From Pedobacter sp. KBS0701 (GTDB lineage: Bacteria > Bacteroidota > Bacteroidia > Sphingobacteriales > Sphingobacteriaceae): a stretch of DNA of 64,000 nucleotides. Shown piece after piece: positions 8,840-17,412 of this stretch; position 1 is the stretch's first letter, and every line of letters starts with the position of its first letter. The notes under the pieces are model-generated. The model saw only the letters and a program-made list of their open reading frames with translations, did not search any database and was not told the DNA's origin. Both the position numbers and the translations under genes were made by a program. The stretch is taken from assembly GCF_005938645.2 (NCBI RefSeq), contig NZ_CP042171.1, forward strand, positions 1,612,001 through 1,676,000, in the 5' to 3' direction.

Positions 8840-10698
8840 AAAAAATAGGGATAAACTTTGCAGCGCTGGCCTTTGTGCTGGGGCTGCAAAGTGCATCTGC
8901 CCAGGTAAAACTGAGTGCAAACCGCGGACATAGCCATAACGATTATAAGCAGGAAATTCCCCTTTTAGCGGCATATTATGCCGAAATGGGATCTATTGAG
9001 GCGGATGTATTTTTAAAGGAAGGGCAATTATATGTAGCACATGAGGCTTCAGAAATTAAACCGGATTTTACACTTAAAAAAATATACCTTGATCCGTTAG
9101 CCCGGTTTTTTAAATCAAAAGGAAATCATCCCTATAGCAATGCAGCCTTAAAACTGCAGTTGGTGGTTGATGTAAAAGAAGATTACAAGCATGTACTACC
9201 GGTATTACTAAAAGAGCTCGAAGGTTATGCTGAGGTATTCGATGCAAAAAAGAATGCCAATGCGATTAAAGTAGTGGTTAGTGGCGATATGCCTGCACCA
9301 GCCGATTTTAAAAATTATGATGAGAAATTATCTTTCGATGGCAGGCCGGCAACAACTTATACCGATGCGCAATTGGCAAGGGTGGCGATGATCAGTGATG
9401 ATTTGAAAAATCACACCGTATGGAATGGAAAGGGCAATCCTACCAAAACCGATGAAGCAAAGATGAGAGCCACGATAGAGCAGGCACATCGTAAGGGCAA
9501 ACCTTTCCGCTTCTGGGCTTCGCAGGATAGTCCGAACACCTGGATTGTGCTCGAAAGGCTTGGCGCAGATTGGATCAATACGGATAAACCGACCAAACTG
9601 AAAGATTTTTATCTTCATCAGGATAAACTGAGTTATACCAATCCAAAACCATATACAACCTATTCACCAACTTATAAAACCGACGGCCAGGACAAAGCAC
9701 CCAAACATGTCATTTTGTTAATTGGTGATGGGATGGGACTGGCTGCAATCCACGCTGGGTTAATTGCCAATCATGGGGATCTGAATATGGCAAAGTTCCA
9801 TTACATTGGCTTTTCTGAAACCGCTGCGGCTGATGCCGGAAACACCGATTCGGCTGCGGGAGGCAGTGCTATGGCAATTGGCCATAAAACCAATAACCGT
9901 TACATTGGCATGGGACCTGATGATCAGCATAAAACCAATTTAGTTGATACTTTATCCATCTTCGGTATCAAAAGTGGTATCATCACCGCGGGCGATATGA
10001 CCGATGCAACGCCAGCAGTATTTTACGCCCATCAACTCGACCGCTCATACAACGGCGCAATTGCGAATGATCTGTTAAGCAGCAAGGCCGAAGTTTTAGT
10101 GGGTTCTAACCGCAAAGCTTTTGAGCAGAATAAAAACAGCAGGCTTTTGGCAGATCTGAAAACTAAAGGTTTTCAGGTAACAAATAGTTTAGCTGATTTT
10201 GAAAAACAACATGAAGGTAAACAATTGGTTTTGCTGGATGATTCGGCTACCCGACCGGTGACAAAAGGTCGTGGCGATATGCTTAAAAAATCCTTAGCAC
10301 ATACCGCGGAGATTTTATCGCAAAATAAAGCTGGTTTCTTCATTATGGCCGAAGGCGCGCAGATCGACTACGGTGGTCATACCAACGATTTGCATTATCT
10401 CGTTACCGAATTACACGATTTTGACCGTACGATTGCCGAAGCGCTTCGCTTTGCTGATCAGGATGGTGAAACACTGGTGATCGTAACTGCCGATCATGAA
10501 ACAGGAGGATTAACACTTTTAGATGGTGCTGCTGAAAAAGGAATGGTAAGGGGCGAATTTAGCACCAACGATCATACGGGTATTATGGTTCCGGTGTTTG
10601 CCTACGGTCCTGGCTCGCAAAACTTTACCGGTGTTTATCCTAATAACCAGATTTTTCATAAAATCATGAAGGCTTATCGTTTAGCGAAGTCCAAATAA
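8833..10698 (+). CDS. Fused AIM6/GDPD-like phosphodiesterase and alkaline phosphatase
   Basis: A 621-residue secreted bifunctional protein (signal peptide about 1-23, ending SASAQ). Residues about 30-260 resemble the AIM6/PI-PLC-like GDPD fold: NRGHSHNDYKQEIPLL, GSIEADVFLKEGQLYVAHE and a late RFWASQDSPNTWIVLERLGADWINTDKP. Residues about 288-620 are an alkaline phosphatase: metal-binding D299 in ILLIGDGMG, catalytic Ser340 in GNTDSAAGGSAMA, then DMTDATPAVFYAH, EGAQIDYGGHTND and VTADHETGGLT. One protein could cut a phosphodiester and then remove the monoester, releasing phosphate. Its ATG overlaps the SusD stop, so it belongs to the ECF/FecR-controlled operon. Catalysis by the N-terminal half is inferred. 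Confidence 0.88.
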   Translation: MVKKIGINFAALAFVLGLQSASAQVKLSANRGHSHNDYKQEIPLLAAYYAEMGSIEADVFLKEGQLYVAHEASEIKPDFTLKKIYLDPLARFFKSKGNHPYSNAALKLQLVVDVKEDYKHVLPVLLKELEGYAEVFDAKKNANAIKVVVSGDMPAPADFKNYDEKLSFDGRPATTYTDAQLARVAMISDDLKNHTVWNGKGNPTKTDEAKMRATIEQAHRKGKPFRFWASQDSPNTWIVLERLGADWINTDKPTKLKDFYLHQDKLSYTNPKPYTTYSPTYKTDGQDKAPKHVILLIGDGMGLAAIHAGLIANHGDLNMAKFHYIGFSETAAADAGNTDSAAGGSAMAIGHKTNNRYIGMGPDDQHKTNLVDTLSIFGIKSGIITAGDMTDATPAVFYAHQLDRSYNGAIANDLLSSKAEVLVGSNRKAFEQNKNSRLLADLKTKGFQVTNSLADFEKQHEGKQLVLLDDSATRPVTKGRGDMLKKSLAHTAEILSQNKAGFFIMAEGAQIDYGGHTNDLHYLVTELHDFDRTIAEALRFADQDGETLVIVTADHETGGLTLLDGAAEKGMVRGEFSTNDHTGIMVPVFAYGPGSQNFTGVYPNNQIFHKIMKAYRLAKSK

Positions 10699-10761
10699 AA
10701 AAGAATAAACCAAATCCCAATGGTGGTGTCTGTATACCAGAATACAATATCATTAACCACT

Positions 10762-10807
10762 GATGCACACAGATAAACACGGATCTATATCTGTGTGCAT
10801 CCTTTTT
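10762..10807 (+). terminator. Strong rho-independent terminator
   Basis: A perfect 13-bp stem (GATGCACACAGAT at 10762-10774 and ATCTGTGTGCATC at 10789-10801) with a 14-nt loop is followed by CTTTTTAT. It lies 63 bp past the phosphatase stop and closes the sigma-FecR-SusCD-phosphatase transcript. Confidence 0.75.
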
Positions 10808-10821
10808 ATCTCCCGAAAGAG

Positions 10822-11254
10822 CCTATCGTGTGGACACATCTTTTAAGTATTTTTAGGCGTTTTGCTAACTAACTTTAATAAAGCACGGATTATAACCAAG
10901 GACGCTGTCAATCCCAGGAGCCGGGGAAATCAAAAAAACAGGTGCACAACAGTAAAAATGGCAGTAACAAACCTGAAACGCAGTGGTTTTGTGTTCATAA
11001 CCGATAATTTAATTTTAAAAAATATAGAACACAACACGAAGTGTCACTGTTTTTTGATGCGCATGAGATTGTGTAAAAGGCTCATTGCTGGATCCGATAG
11101 CCATCGGATGACAAAGCGCTTTGGGTACTTTGGCGCTCCAAAATGCGCAGCATTCTTGAACACAGCTAAAAACAACATTAACTGTGAAAAACTACCATGC
11201 CCCGCGGCATAGAGCGATAGAAGAATGTTATAATTAATTGTGTCCACACGATAG
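10822..11254. mobile_element. Putative 433-bp MITE with 17-bp perfect terminal inverted repeats
   Basis: CCTATCGTGTGGACACA at 10822-10838 is matched exactly in reverse complement by TGTGTCCACACGATAGG at 11238-11254. Flanks are AAAGAG on the left and AAAGAC on the right, a near-match that could be a worn target-site duplication. The interior has no transposase; the only long open frame (about 116 codons) lacks recognisable domains and looks like chance. A small hairpin (CCGATAGCCATCGG) lies inside near 11095. No second copy of the ends is seen in this window. Confidence 0.55.
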
Positions 11255-11375
11255 GAAAGACCGGGATAAGTTGTGGTTAATTACATTTACGTAATGACAT
11301 TATTCACAACACCGCTTTTTTAATTCGTGTTATTTAACATACCGTTGCTACTTTTAACCCAACAAATAACAGATA

Positions 11376-12278
11376 ATGGAAAGAAGATCTGCGCTCAAAA
11401 ATATCGGTGGCCTGTTTTTGCTGCCAACCTTATCAAAAGTTTCGTTATCCACTGAAAAAAAGACCGTTTTAAGGGTTGCGCACATTACCGATGTCCATCT
11501 GAAAAATCAGTTTAATGCACCAGCAAGATTTGCAAAATGTTTGCACCACTTACAGGCGCAATCTCCAAAAGTAAATCTGATTTTAAATGGTGGAGATATT
11601 GTTTTTGATATGAACAAGGAAAACATGAATACCATTAATAATCAATGGAAACTGGTACAGGAAACCATGAAAAACGAATGCAGCATTCCTGTACATTACT
11701 GTTTGGGGAACCATGATATCTGGTGGAACGAAGATAGCAAAGGCGATGTTTTTTATGGAAAAAAATACGCCTTGGATAAATTGCAGCTGGTTAAACCTTA
11801 CTATAGCCTGGTACAGAACGGCTGGAAAATTATTGTGCTGGATAGTACCCATTTGGATATCGATAATACCTGGTACATTGGCAAATTGGGCGATGAGCAA
11901 TTAGATTGGCTTAAAAACGAACTGGAAAACACCAGTAAAACAATGCCGGTCATGGTGATGTCGCACATTCCAATCCTTACTGCACTATTGATGATAGAAG
12001 ATGATATTGTAAACAAATGGACCATGCTGGGAGGAGATATGCATACCGATACTGCTAAAATTATTAACCTTTTTTATCAGCATCCCAATGTAAAACTGTG
12101 TTTAAGTGGTCATTTGCACATGCGCGATAAAGTTATATACAACAATGTGACCTATCTTTGCAATGGAGCGGTATCTGGTGCATGGTGGGAAGGCAACAGG
12201 AGGGAAACCGCACCAGGTTACGGTTTAGTTGATTTGTATGAGGATGGGAGTTTTGAAGAAAAATATGTGAATTACTAA
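11376..12278 (+). CDS. Calcineurin-like metallophosphoesterase with Tat-like signal
   Basis: A 300-residue exported metallophosphoesterase. The N-terminus ERRSALKNIGGLFLLP has a twin arginine followed by a hydrophobic stretch, as in Tat substrates. The five metal-binding blocks are present: ITDVHLK, GGDIVFD, GNHDIWW, SHIPIL and SGHLHMRD, so a binuclear metal centre is expected. Members hydrolyse phosphomonoesters or diesters; the exact substrate cannot be read off. It is separated from the phosphatase operon by a terminator and a MITE-like element, so it is probably transcribed on its own. Context fits extracytoplasmic phosphate scavenging. Confidence 0.9.
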   Translation: MERRSALKNIGGLFLLPTLSKVSLSTEKKTVLRVAHITDVHLKNQFNAPARFAKCLHHLQAQSPKVNLILNGGDIVFDMNKENMNTINNQWKLVQETMKNECSIPVHYCLGNHDIWWNEDSKGDVFYGKKYALDKLQLVKPYYSLVQNGWKIIVLDSTHLDIDNTWYIGKLGDEQLDWLKNELENTSKTMPVMVMSHIPILTALLMIEDDIVNKWTMLGGDMHTDTAKIINLFYQHPNVKLCLSGHLHMRDKVIYNNVTYLCNGAVSGAWWEGNRRETAPGYGLVDLYEDGSFEEKYVNY

Positions 12279-12295
12279 TGATTGGCTTCCTAGAA

Positions 12296-12404
12296 CCGTC
12301 ATTTCGAGCGGAGTGTAATGAAGTCGAGAACCCGAAGGCTCTGCGAAGCAAAATCTATCGAGACAGATCTCTCCATTCCACTGCGTTCCAGTCGAGATGA
12401 CGAC
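12296..12404. repeat. Dispersed palindromic intergenic repeat (copy at 12.3 kb)
   Basis: The copy runs from ACCGTCATTTCGAGCGGAG to CAGTCGAGATGACGAC; the two ends are imperfect inverted repeats. It carries the family's inner AGATCTCTCCATT core and a TCTGCGAAGCAAAATCTATCG segment shared with the copy at 20.55 kb. It lies 3' of the metallophosphoesterase. Confidence 0.7.
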
Positions 12405-12560
12405 TTGTTTTAGAAAGAAAGCTGCATTTAAGCCCTTTGCACTCTGCCCCCTGCTTATAAATAAAAAATTGATTATTCAAGATAAAGCCTTAAAACTATT
12501 CTTGTTATTCCCTTAACATTGCCTTCACATCCAGATCCTTGCTTTGTTCAAAAAAATTAA

Positions 12561-13856
12561 ATGAAGAAAGAACTACTCACCCTAATCGTAGCCATATCTA
12601 TCGGTATGGTATCGTGTAAAAAGAATCATGAAGAAACACCAGCAGAATTTACTTACCCGGCCGTGGCCGAAGTCTCCGATCCATCGGTACTTTTTACCAC
12701 TGCAGCTGGTGTAAAAGTATATAACGGAGGTTTTGGATCAGCAGTTGCCGCCGATCCGAACTCGCCGGATGTTTTTTATATGCTGACCGACAGGGGGGCG
12801 AACGTTGCCGGACAGCTCGCAAACTCAATCATCATCGGAAAACCTGATTTTGATCCACAAATTGGAAAATTCAGGCTGAAAGATGGGAAATTGGTACTCG
12901 AACAAACTATCGAACTTAAAAATGCATCTGGCAATAAATTAAACGGACTTCCAAATCCTGCAGGAATGGGGGCTTCTGGTGAAACTGCTTATGACTTAAA
13001 TGGACAGGTGATTGCTCCAAGTGCCGATGGAATCGACTCAGAAGGCTTGGTAAGAGCAGCTGACGGATCATTTTGGATCAGCGATGAATACGGTCCACAT
13101 ATTGCACACTTCGATGCAACTGGTAAAACAATAGAACGCATTAACCCATTTGGAACGGGAACCGGCGGGCGTACCATTCCGGCTGTATTTGCTAATAGAA
13201 GAGCAAACCGTGGCATGGAAGGTTTGGCCATTACCCCAGATGGAAAAACTTTGGTAGGCATGATGCAGTCGCCAATGTACAACCCGTCTAAAGCTGCGGT
13301 TGCGAATTCGGTGGTTTTAAGAATTTTGACTTTTGATATCGCAAGCGGAGCAACCAGGCAATACGCTTACCTGATGGATAATACTACTTTAACAGGCGTG
13401 AGCGATATTGTTGCCGTTAACAGCACTACCTTCTTAACTATTGAACGTGATGGATTGTATGGCGGCGCAGCAAGCAATCCGGCAACATTTAAAAAAGTTT
13501 TCAAAATAGACCTGAGTGGTGCTACCGATATTTCTGATTCCGGCAATGGTGCAACAGGAAAACTTTATGGTGGCAAAACCGTGGAAGAACTGAACAATGC
13601 AGCAGGTTTAAGCGCAGCGGGAATTACCCCGGTAAGCAAAGCGGTTGTTTTAGACCTGTTAAAAGATCTACCATCCATTTATCCGCACGATAAAGCAGAA
13701 GGTTTGGCCTTACTTCCTGGCAATATCCTCGTAATTTCTAACGATGATGATTTTGGTGTGGTGGATAATGGTGCAAGTGGCTTTGCACAAAAAATATTGC
13801 CTTTAACAAATTCGGTTGATAGAAACCGTTTATACTTTGTTAAAATTAAACTTTAA
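12561..13856 (+). CDS. Phytase-like esterase-domain lipoprotein
   Basis: A 431-residue lipoprotein (lipobox ending C19, GMVSC). The body matches the Phytase-like beta-propeller family (PF13449): GSAVAADPNSPDVFYMLTDRG near residues 55-75, DSEGLVRAADGSFWISDEYGPHIAHFD near 155-181, NRGMEGLAITPDGKTL near 215-230, and HDKAEGLALLPGNILVISNDDDFG near 378-401. The acidic EGL and ISDEYGP motifs are the family core. Substrate specificity in this family is poorly known and 'phytase' is a name rather than proof. Neighbouring phosphatases support a phosphoester role. Confidence 0.85.
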   Translation: MKKELLTLIVAISIGMVSCKKNHEETPAEFTYPAVAEVSDPSVLFTTAAGVKVYNGGFGSAVAADPNSPDVFYMLTDRGANVAGQLANSIIIGKPDFDPQIGKFRLKDGKLVLEQTIELKNASGNKLNGLPNPAGMGASGETAYDLNGQVIAPSADGIDSEGLVRAADGSFWISDEYGPHIAHFDATGKTIERINPFGTGTGGRTIPAVFANRRANRGMEGLAITPDGKTLVGMMQSPMYNPSKAAVANSVVLRILTFDIASGATRQYAYLMDNTTLTGVSDIVAVNSTTFLTIERDGLYGGAASNPATFKKVFKIDLSGATDISDSGNGATGKLYGGKTVEELNNAAGLSAAGITPVSKAVVLDLLKDLPSIYPHDKAEGLALLPGNILVISNDDDFGVVDNGASGFAQKILPLTNSVDRNRLYFVKIKL

Positions 13857-13862
13857 AGTATT

Positions 13863-13890
13863 TAGCCATGTATCAATTGACTCATGGCTA
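13863..13890 (+). terminator. Possible terminator hairpin
   Basis: TAGCCATG (13863-13870) pairs with CATGGCTA (13883-13890) across a 12-nt loop, 7 bp after the Phytase-like stop. The tail is AT-rich but lacks a solid T-run. Confidence 0.4.
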
Positions 13891-14003
13891 ATTTATATCA
13901 TGAAATAAGACATAAGTTGAAAATTACGTATACTTAGTAAGTCGGTAACTACCGTAATTTTACCTTTTTTATGTCTTTCTGCATACATTCAGGTTAAGAT
14001 TGT

Positions 14004-14011
14004 TAAGTTTG
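14004..14011 (+). promoter_or_regulatory. Candidate -7 box TAAGTTTG
   Basis: An exact TAnnTTTG match lies 24 bp before the ATG of the single-domain response regulator. A TTTC stretch about 24 bp upstream is a poor -33 element, so support is partial. Confidence 0.35.
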
Positions 14012-14034
14012 GTATAACCTATCTTAATTTGCCT

Positions 14035-14415
14035 ATGTATTATAGCTGTGCAATTGTCGATGATGAACAGCACGCCATTGATGTACTTCATGATTATATT
14101 GAAGACACCCGTTTTTTGAAACTCTTTAGCACCTTTAAAAATCCCATTGATGCATTAAAAACAATTGGTGCAGGTGATAAAATCGATTTTCTTTTTTTAG
14201 ATATAGATATGGATGGAATGAAGGGAACTGAATTATCCCAGCATCTCCGCTCCAAAGCCAGGTTTGTGATCTACGCATCTTCCCACCTTGAAAATGAGGT
14301 GAGAAAAATAGATTCCAGCTTTGAATGTTATCTGGGCAAACCGATCTCCATGAAACGTTTTGCAGGTACCATTGATAAACTGATACGACTCAATAATCTG
14401 CCGATAAACAATTGA
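14035..14415 (+). CDS. Stand-alone receiver-domain response regulator
   Basis: From the ATG at 14035 (a TTG two codons upstream is less likely) the protein has 126 residues: only a receiver domain. D9-D10 form the acidic pair, D56 in FLFLDIDMDGMKG is the phosphoacceptor, and K102 in YLGKPIS is conserved. The receiver is of the LytR/AgrR type, but it stops at residue 126 with no LytTR output domain. It is followed 8 bp later by an unknown 155-aa protein, which may act as its partner. No histidine kinase is adjacent. Confidence 0.85.
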   Translation: MYYSCAIVDDEQHAIDVLHDYIEDTRFLKLFSTFKNPIDALKTIGAGDKIDFLFLDIDMDGMKGTELSQHLRSKARFVIYASSHLENEVRKIDSSFECYLGKPISMKRFAGTIDKLIRLNNLPINN

Positions 14416-14423
14416 AATAGTTT

Positions 14424-14891
14424 ATGATCGAACTTACTTACCTTTTTGAGCAGGAATTTTTAGACGATGTATCTTATCAGTTAATCCGGGCCGGTACCGA
14501 AGACCCCTGGTTAGTATTATCCGGATGCAAAGTGCTGGGTATTATTGATGAAGTTGAAGGATCATGGAAGCAAATTGCTGGAGGAGATATTCCACCAATG
14601 GTCATTAAAGGGATGGGCGATTTGATTAATATGCAGCAATTTAGCTGGTTGCCAAATCTGATTAAAAAACAATGGTCAAAATATGTACTTGATGTAGTTG
14701 TGGAAAATATAGACTGTTACGAAATAATTTGCCATAAAGAGGCTTGTTCCAAACGTTTTAAACAACGCTTTACACTGGGTATTCATGCGCTGGCGCAAAG
14801 AGAATCGGCCATTACTTTTAAAGTACGTTGCTTTCAGAGATCTGATTATTATGAAGTAATTAAAGCGCCGGCGATTGATCGTTATGTTTAA
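14424..14891 (+). CDS. Unknown protein co-transcribed with the receiver
   Basis: A 155-residue soluble protein with no signal peptide or membrane helix; I do not recognise the family. It is acidic in the first half and contains a conserved-looking GIIDEVEGSWKQIAGGDIPP segment, a C-x7-C pattern around residues 100-108 (CYEIICHKEACSKRF) and a Lys/Arg-rich stretch afterwards. It starts only 8 bp after the stand-alone receiver, so the two are almost surely one operon. A role as output or anti-partner of the receiver is a guess from that spacing. Confidence 0.7.
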   Translation: MIELTYLFEQEFLDDVSYQLIRAGTEDPWLVLSGCKVLGIIDEVEGSWKQIAGGDIPPMVIKGMGDLINMQQFSWLPNLIKKQWSKYVLDVVVENIDCYEIICHKEACSKRFKQRFTLGIHALAQRESAITFKVRCFQRSDYYEVIKAPAIDRYV

Positions 14892-15011
14892 CTTTTATCG
14901 CATTTCCGCGCTCAGATACTACAATTCTCTTGCTTAAGTCTGGCTTCAGGATAAAACAATCTCAACGGTATGGTATTAATCTTGTTTGTTTTAAGATGTC
15001 GATGTAATATT

Positions 15012-15019
15012 TAAATTTG
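15012..15019 (+). promoter_or_regulatory. Candidate -7 box TAAATTTG
   Basis: An exact TAnnTTTG match lies 22 bp before the aminopeptidase P start, with a TTTG at 14985-14988 that could serve as the -33 element (gap 23 bp, slightly long). Confidence 0.42.
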
Positions 15020-15041
15020 GCGCGATAAAACAATCCTCAAT

Positions 15042-16817
15042 ATGACCTTTGTAGAAAAACTGGAGGCCTTACGCCAATTAATGCTTGCTCAGCAAGTAGA
15101 TGCCTATATTATTACCGCTGCAGATCCACACATCAGTGAGTATTTACCGGCACATTATAAGGCCATACCTTTTGCTTGTGGATTTACAGGATCGGCAGGT
15201 ACGCTGGTCATTACCCAGGATTTTGCAGGTCTGTGGACTGATTCGCGATATTTTACACAGGCTGAAGCACAATTGAGCGGTACCGGTTACGAATTGGTAA
15301 AGTTGAAAGTACCGCATACACCGGAGTATATCAATTGGTTACTCGAAATTTTGCCAGGTGGCGCAAAAGTAGGCTTTAACCACGAGCTCATTACGGTGGC
15401 ATTAGCACTCGAGATGAAGAATAGTTTAGCCCAGTATGAAATAGAAATAATTGATATTGATTTTATCAGCGCAATTTGGCCAGATCGGGTAGGGCTACCC
15501 GTAGAAAATGCTTTTTTAATTGACGAAGAAGCTGCGGGACTTAGTATTTCGGCTAAAATAAACGAAGTAAGAACGGCTTTAAAATTAAATAAAGCAGATT
15601 ATCATTTTATTTCTTCGCTTGATGACATCGCCTGGCTGTTTAATTTAAGAGGAAAAGATGTAGATTATAATCCTGTAACTTTAAGTTTTGCCTTAATAAC
15701 GCCTGCAATGGTAAAACTCTTTATCGATAAAAAGAAGCTGTCGCAAACTGATATTTCTACTTTAAATGAGCAGGGCGTAACTTTGCATCCTTATGGCGAA
15801 GTAGCTCAGGCACTAAAAAGTCTGCCAAAAAATATGCAGATTTTTATCGATCCAAAACGTACCTGTTTCGGTTTGTTCGAATGTTTGCCAAAAAGTTCCA
15901 AAATCATTGCAGGAATTAATCCAAGTACACATTTAAAGAGTTTAAAGAATAATACTGAAATTAATCATATCCGAAAGGCGATGCTTCACGATGGGGTAGC
16001 TTTAACCAGGTTCTTTAAATGGATGGAAGATCATTTGGGCAGGGAAAAAATTACAGAATGGTCTGCAGCAGAGAAATTGGCCTCCTTCAGAGCAGAACAA
16101 GCTTCTTTCGTGGGTTTGAGTTTTAATACCATAGCTGGTTATAATGCAAATGGTGCATTGCCACATTATATCGTAACAGCAGAAAGCAATCAGGAAATTT
16201 TAGGTAATGGTTTGTTTCTTGTCGATTCCGGAGGCCAGTATTTGTATGGTACAACCGATATTACAAGGGTAATGCCTATTGGTAATTGCTCGGCAAGCCA
16301 GGCTGATGATTATACCTTAGTATTAAAAGGCCTGATTGAAGGTGCTAAATTAATTTTTCCGGAAGGTACCAAAGGTTATCAAATCGATTCCATCTGTAGA
16401 AAACCGCTTTGGGAACATTCCATAAATTTTGGTCATGGTACAGGTCATGGTATAGGTTTTTTTCTCAATGTACATGAAGGACCTCAGAATATTAGTCCTG
16501 CCAATGTAGATGTAGTCTTTAAACCAGGTATGATAACCTCCATAGAGCCTGGTATTTATCGTCCGGGGAAATATGGCATACGTATTGAAAATCTGGTTTT
16601 GTGTGTGCCTAAGGGAAATAGTGAATTTGGCGATTTTCTCACTTTTGAAACCTTAACTTTATGTTTTATCGATACCGCTATCATCAATAAAACACTTTTA
16701 GCAACAGATCAGATCGCCTGGTTAAATCAATACAATCAAATGGTGTTTGAGAAGCTTAAGCCCGTGTTGTCTGATGAAGAATCCGAATGGTTGAAAGTGA
16801 AATGTCAGCCTGTTTAA
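15042..16817 (+). CDS. Xaa-Pro aminopeptidase, M24B family (three-domain form)
   Basis: A 591-residue cytoplasmic aminopeptidase P that removes an N-terminal residue preceding proline. It has two creatinase-like N-terminal domains (about 1-300) and a pita-bread catalytic domain (about 305-525). Metal ligands are all visible: D395 and D406 (VDSGGQYLYGTTDITR), H469 (HGTGHGIG), E502 (IEPGIYRPG) and E516 (IRIENL). A C-terminal extension of about 65 residues is typical of the long eukaryotic-like XPNPEP1 type. It is distinct in length and organisation from the second aminopeptidase P at 21.0 kb. It opens the peptide-degradation region. Confidence 0.93.
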   Translation: MTFVEKLEALRQLMLAQQVDAYIITAADPHISEYLPAHYKAIPFACGFTGSAGTLVITQDFAGLWTDSRYFTQAEAQLSGTGYELVKLKVPHTPEYINWLLEILPGGAKVGFNHELITVALALEMKNSLAQYEIEIIDIDFISAIWPDRVGLPVENAFLIDEEAAGLSISAKINEVRTALKLNKADYHFISSLDDIAWLFNLRGKDVDYNPVTLSFALITPAMVKLFIDKKKLSQTDISTLNEQGVTLHPYGEVAQALKSLPKNMQIFIDPKRTCFGLFECLPKSSKIIAGINPSTHLKSLKNNTEINHIRKAMLHDGVALTRFFKWMEDHLGREKITEWSAAEKLASFRAEQASFVGLSFNTIAGYNANGALPHYIVTAESNQEILGNGLFLVDSGGQYLYGTTDITRVMPIGNCSASQADDYTLVLKGLIEGAKLIFPEGTKGYQIDSICRKPLWEHSINFGHGTGHGIGFFLNVHEGPQNISPANVDVVFKPGMITSIEPGIYRPGKYGIRIENLVLCVPKGNSEFGDFLTFETLTLCFIDTAIINKTLLATDQIAWLNQYNQMVFEKLKPVLSDEESEWLKVKCQPV

Positions 16818-17412
16818 TCATTTTTTACCAATGATTTTAAATATGATCGTCATTCCCGCGCAGGCGGGAATGTTAAAGCGCTTGCATGACGATTATTCAT
16901 AAGCTTCCCTTGTTTTAAAGGCATTCATGAGCACTACGTGGTTCCCAATCAACCCGATGGCTATCGGGTTGGGAATGACGTTGCGGTGAATAAATGTGAT
17001 CTCCACTCCAATGTTTTTCTAAAAAGCTGACCTCTCAGGGTATCGTTGATGCTAATGATTAGGTTTTCCCTTCATGTATGATAATCTGCGTTTTTTTTGC
17101 GTAATCTGCGGGAATTAAATGGACTAGTATTCAATATAATCGTTGTCAGTCTGAGCTTGTCGAAGACCCTTATGCTATTTAGTGATCAATTGCTTAAATG
17201 TTTCTTATATCTCTTATGTGGTTAATAATTTGATATGGGGAATGAATTCCTGCTATTCACCATCGATCCCGCCGTCCACTTACTGCCATGCCCAACTTCT
17301 CGTAAATACACCAATTCTTTACCGATTTTGCGCTATTTTTAACTTCGATGCCTGCTTTATCTTTTAAATTTTAATTTTGATTTAACCACATTCCTAAATT
17401 TCCTTTATCATC
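16818..17412. other. Intergenic region with REP-like hairpin and repeat debris
   Basis: No gene is convincing in these 595 bp. CATTCCCGC (16851-16859) and GCGGGAATG (16864-16872) form a perfect 9-bp stem with a four-base loop, the common 'GTCATTCCCGCGCAGGCGGG' intergenic hairpin. CAACCCGAT and ATCGGGTTG near 16950-16972 form another. TAATCTGCG...GTAATCTGCGG near 17080-17112 is a short direct repeat. The rest is AT-rich and leads into the DUF5695-like gene. Confidence 0.55.

Noticed and set aside
10862..11212. 116-codon open frame inside the MITE-like element
   Set aside because: No recognisable domain, composition unlike neighbouring genes, no start context; a chance frame inside a repeat is more likely.
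17182..17367. 61-codon frame before the DUF5695-like gene
   Set aside because: No signal or domain; AT-rich intergenic DNA with repeat debris.
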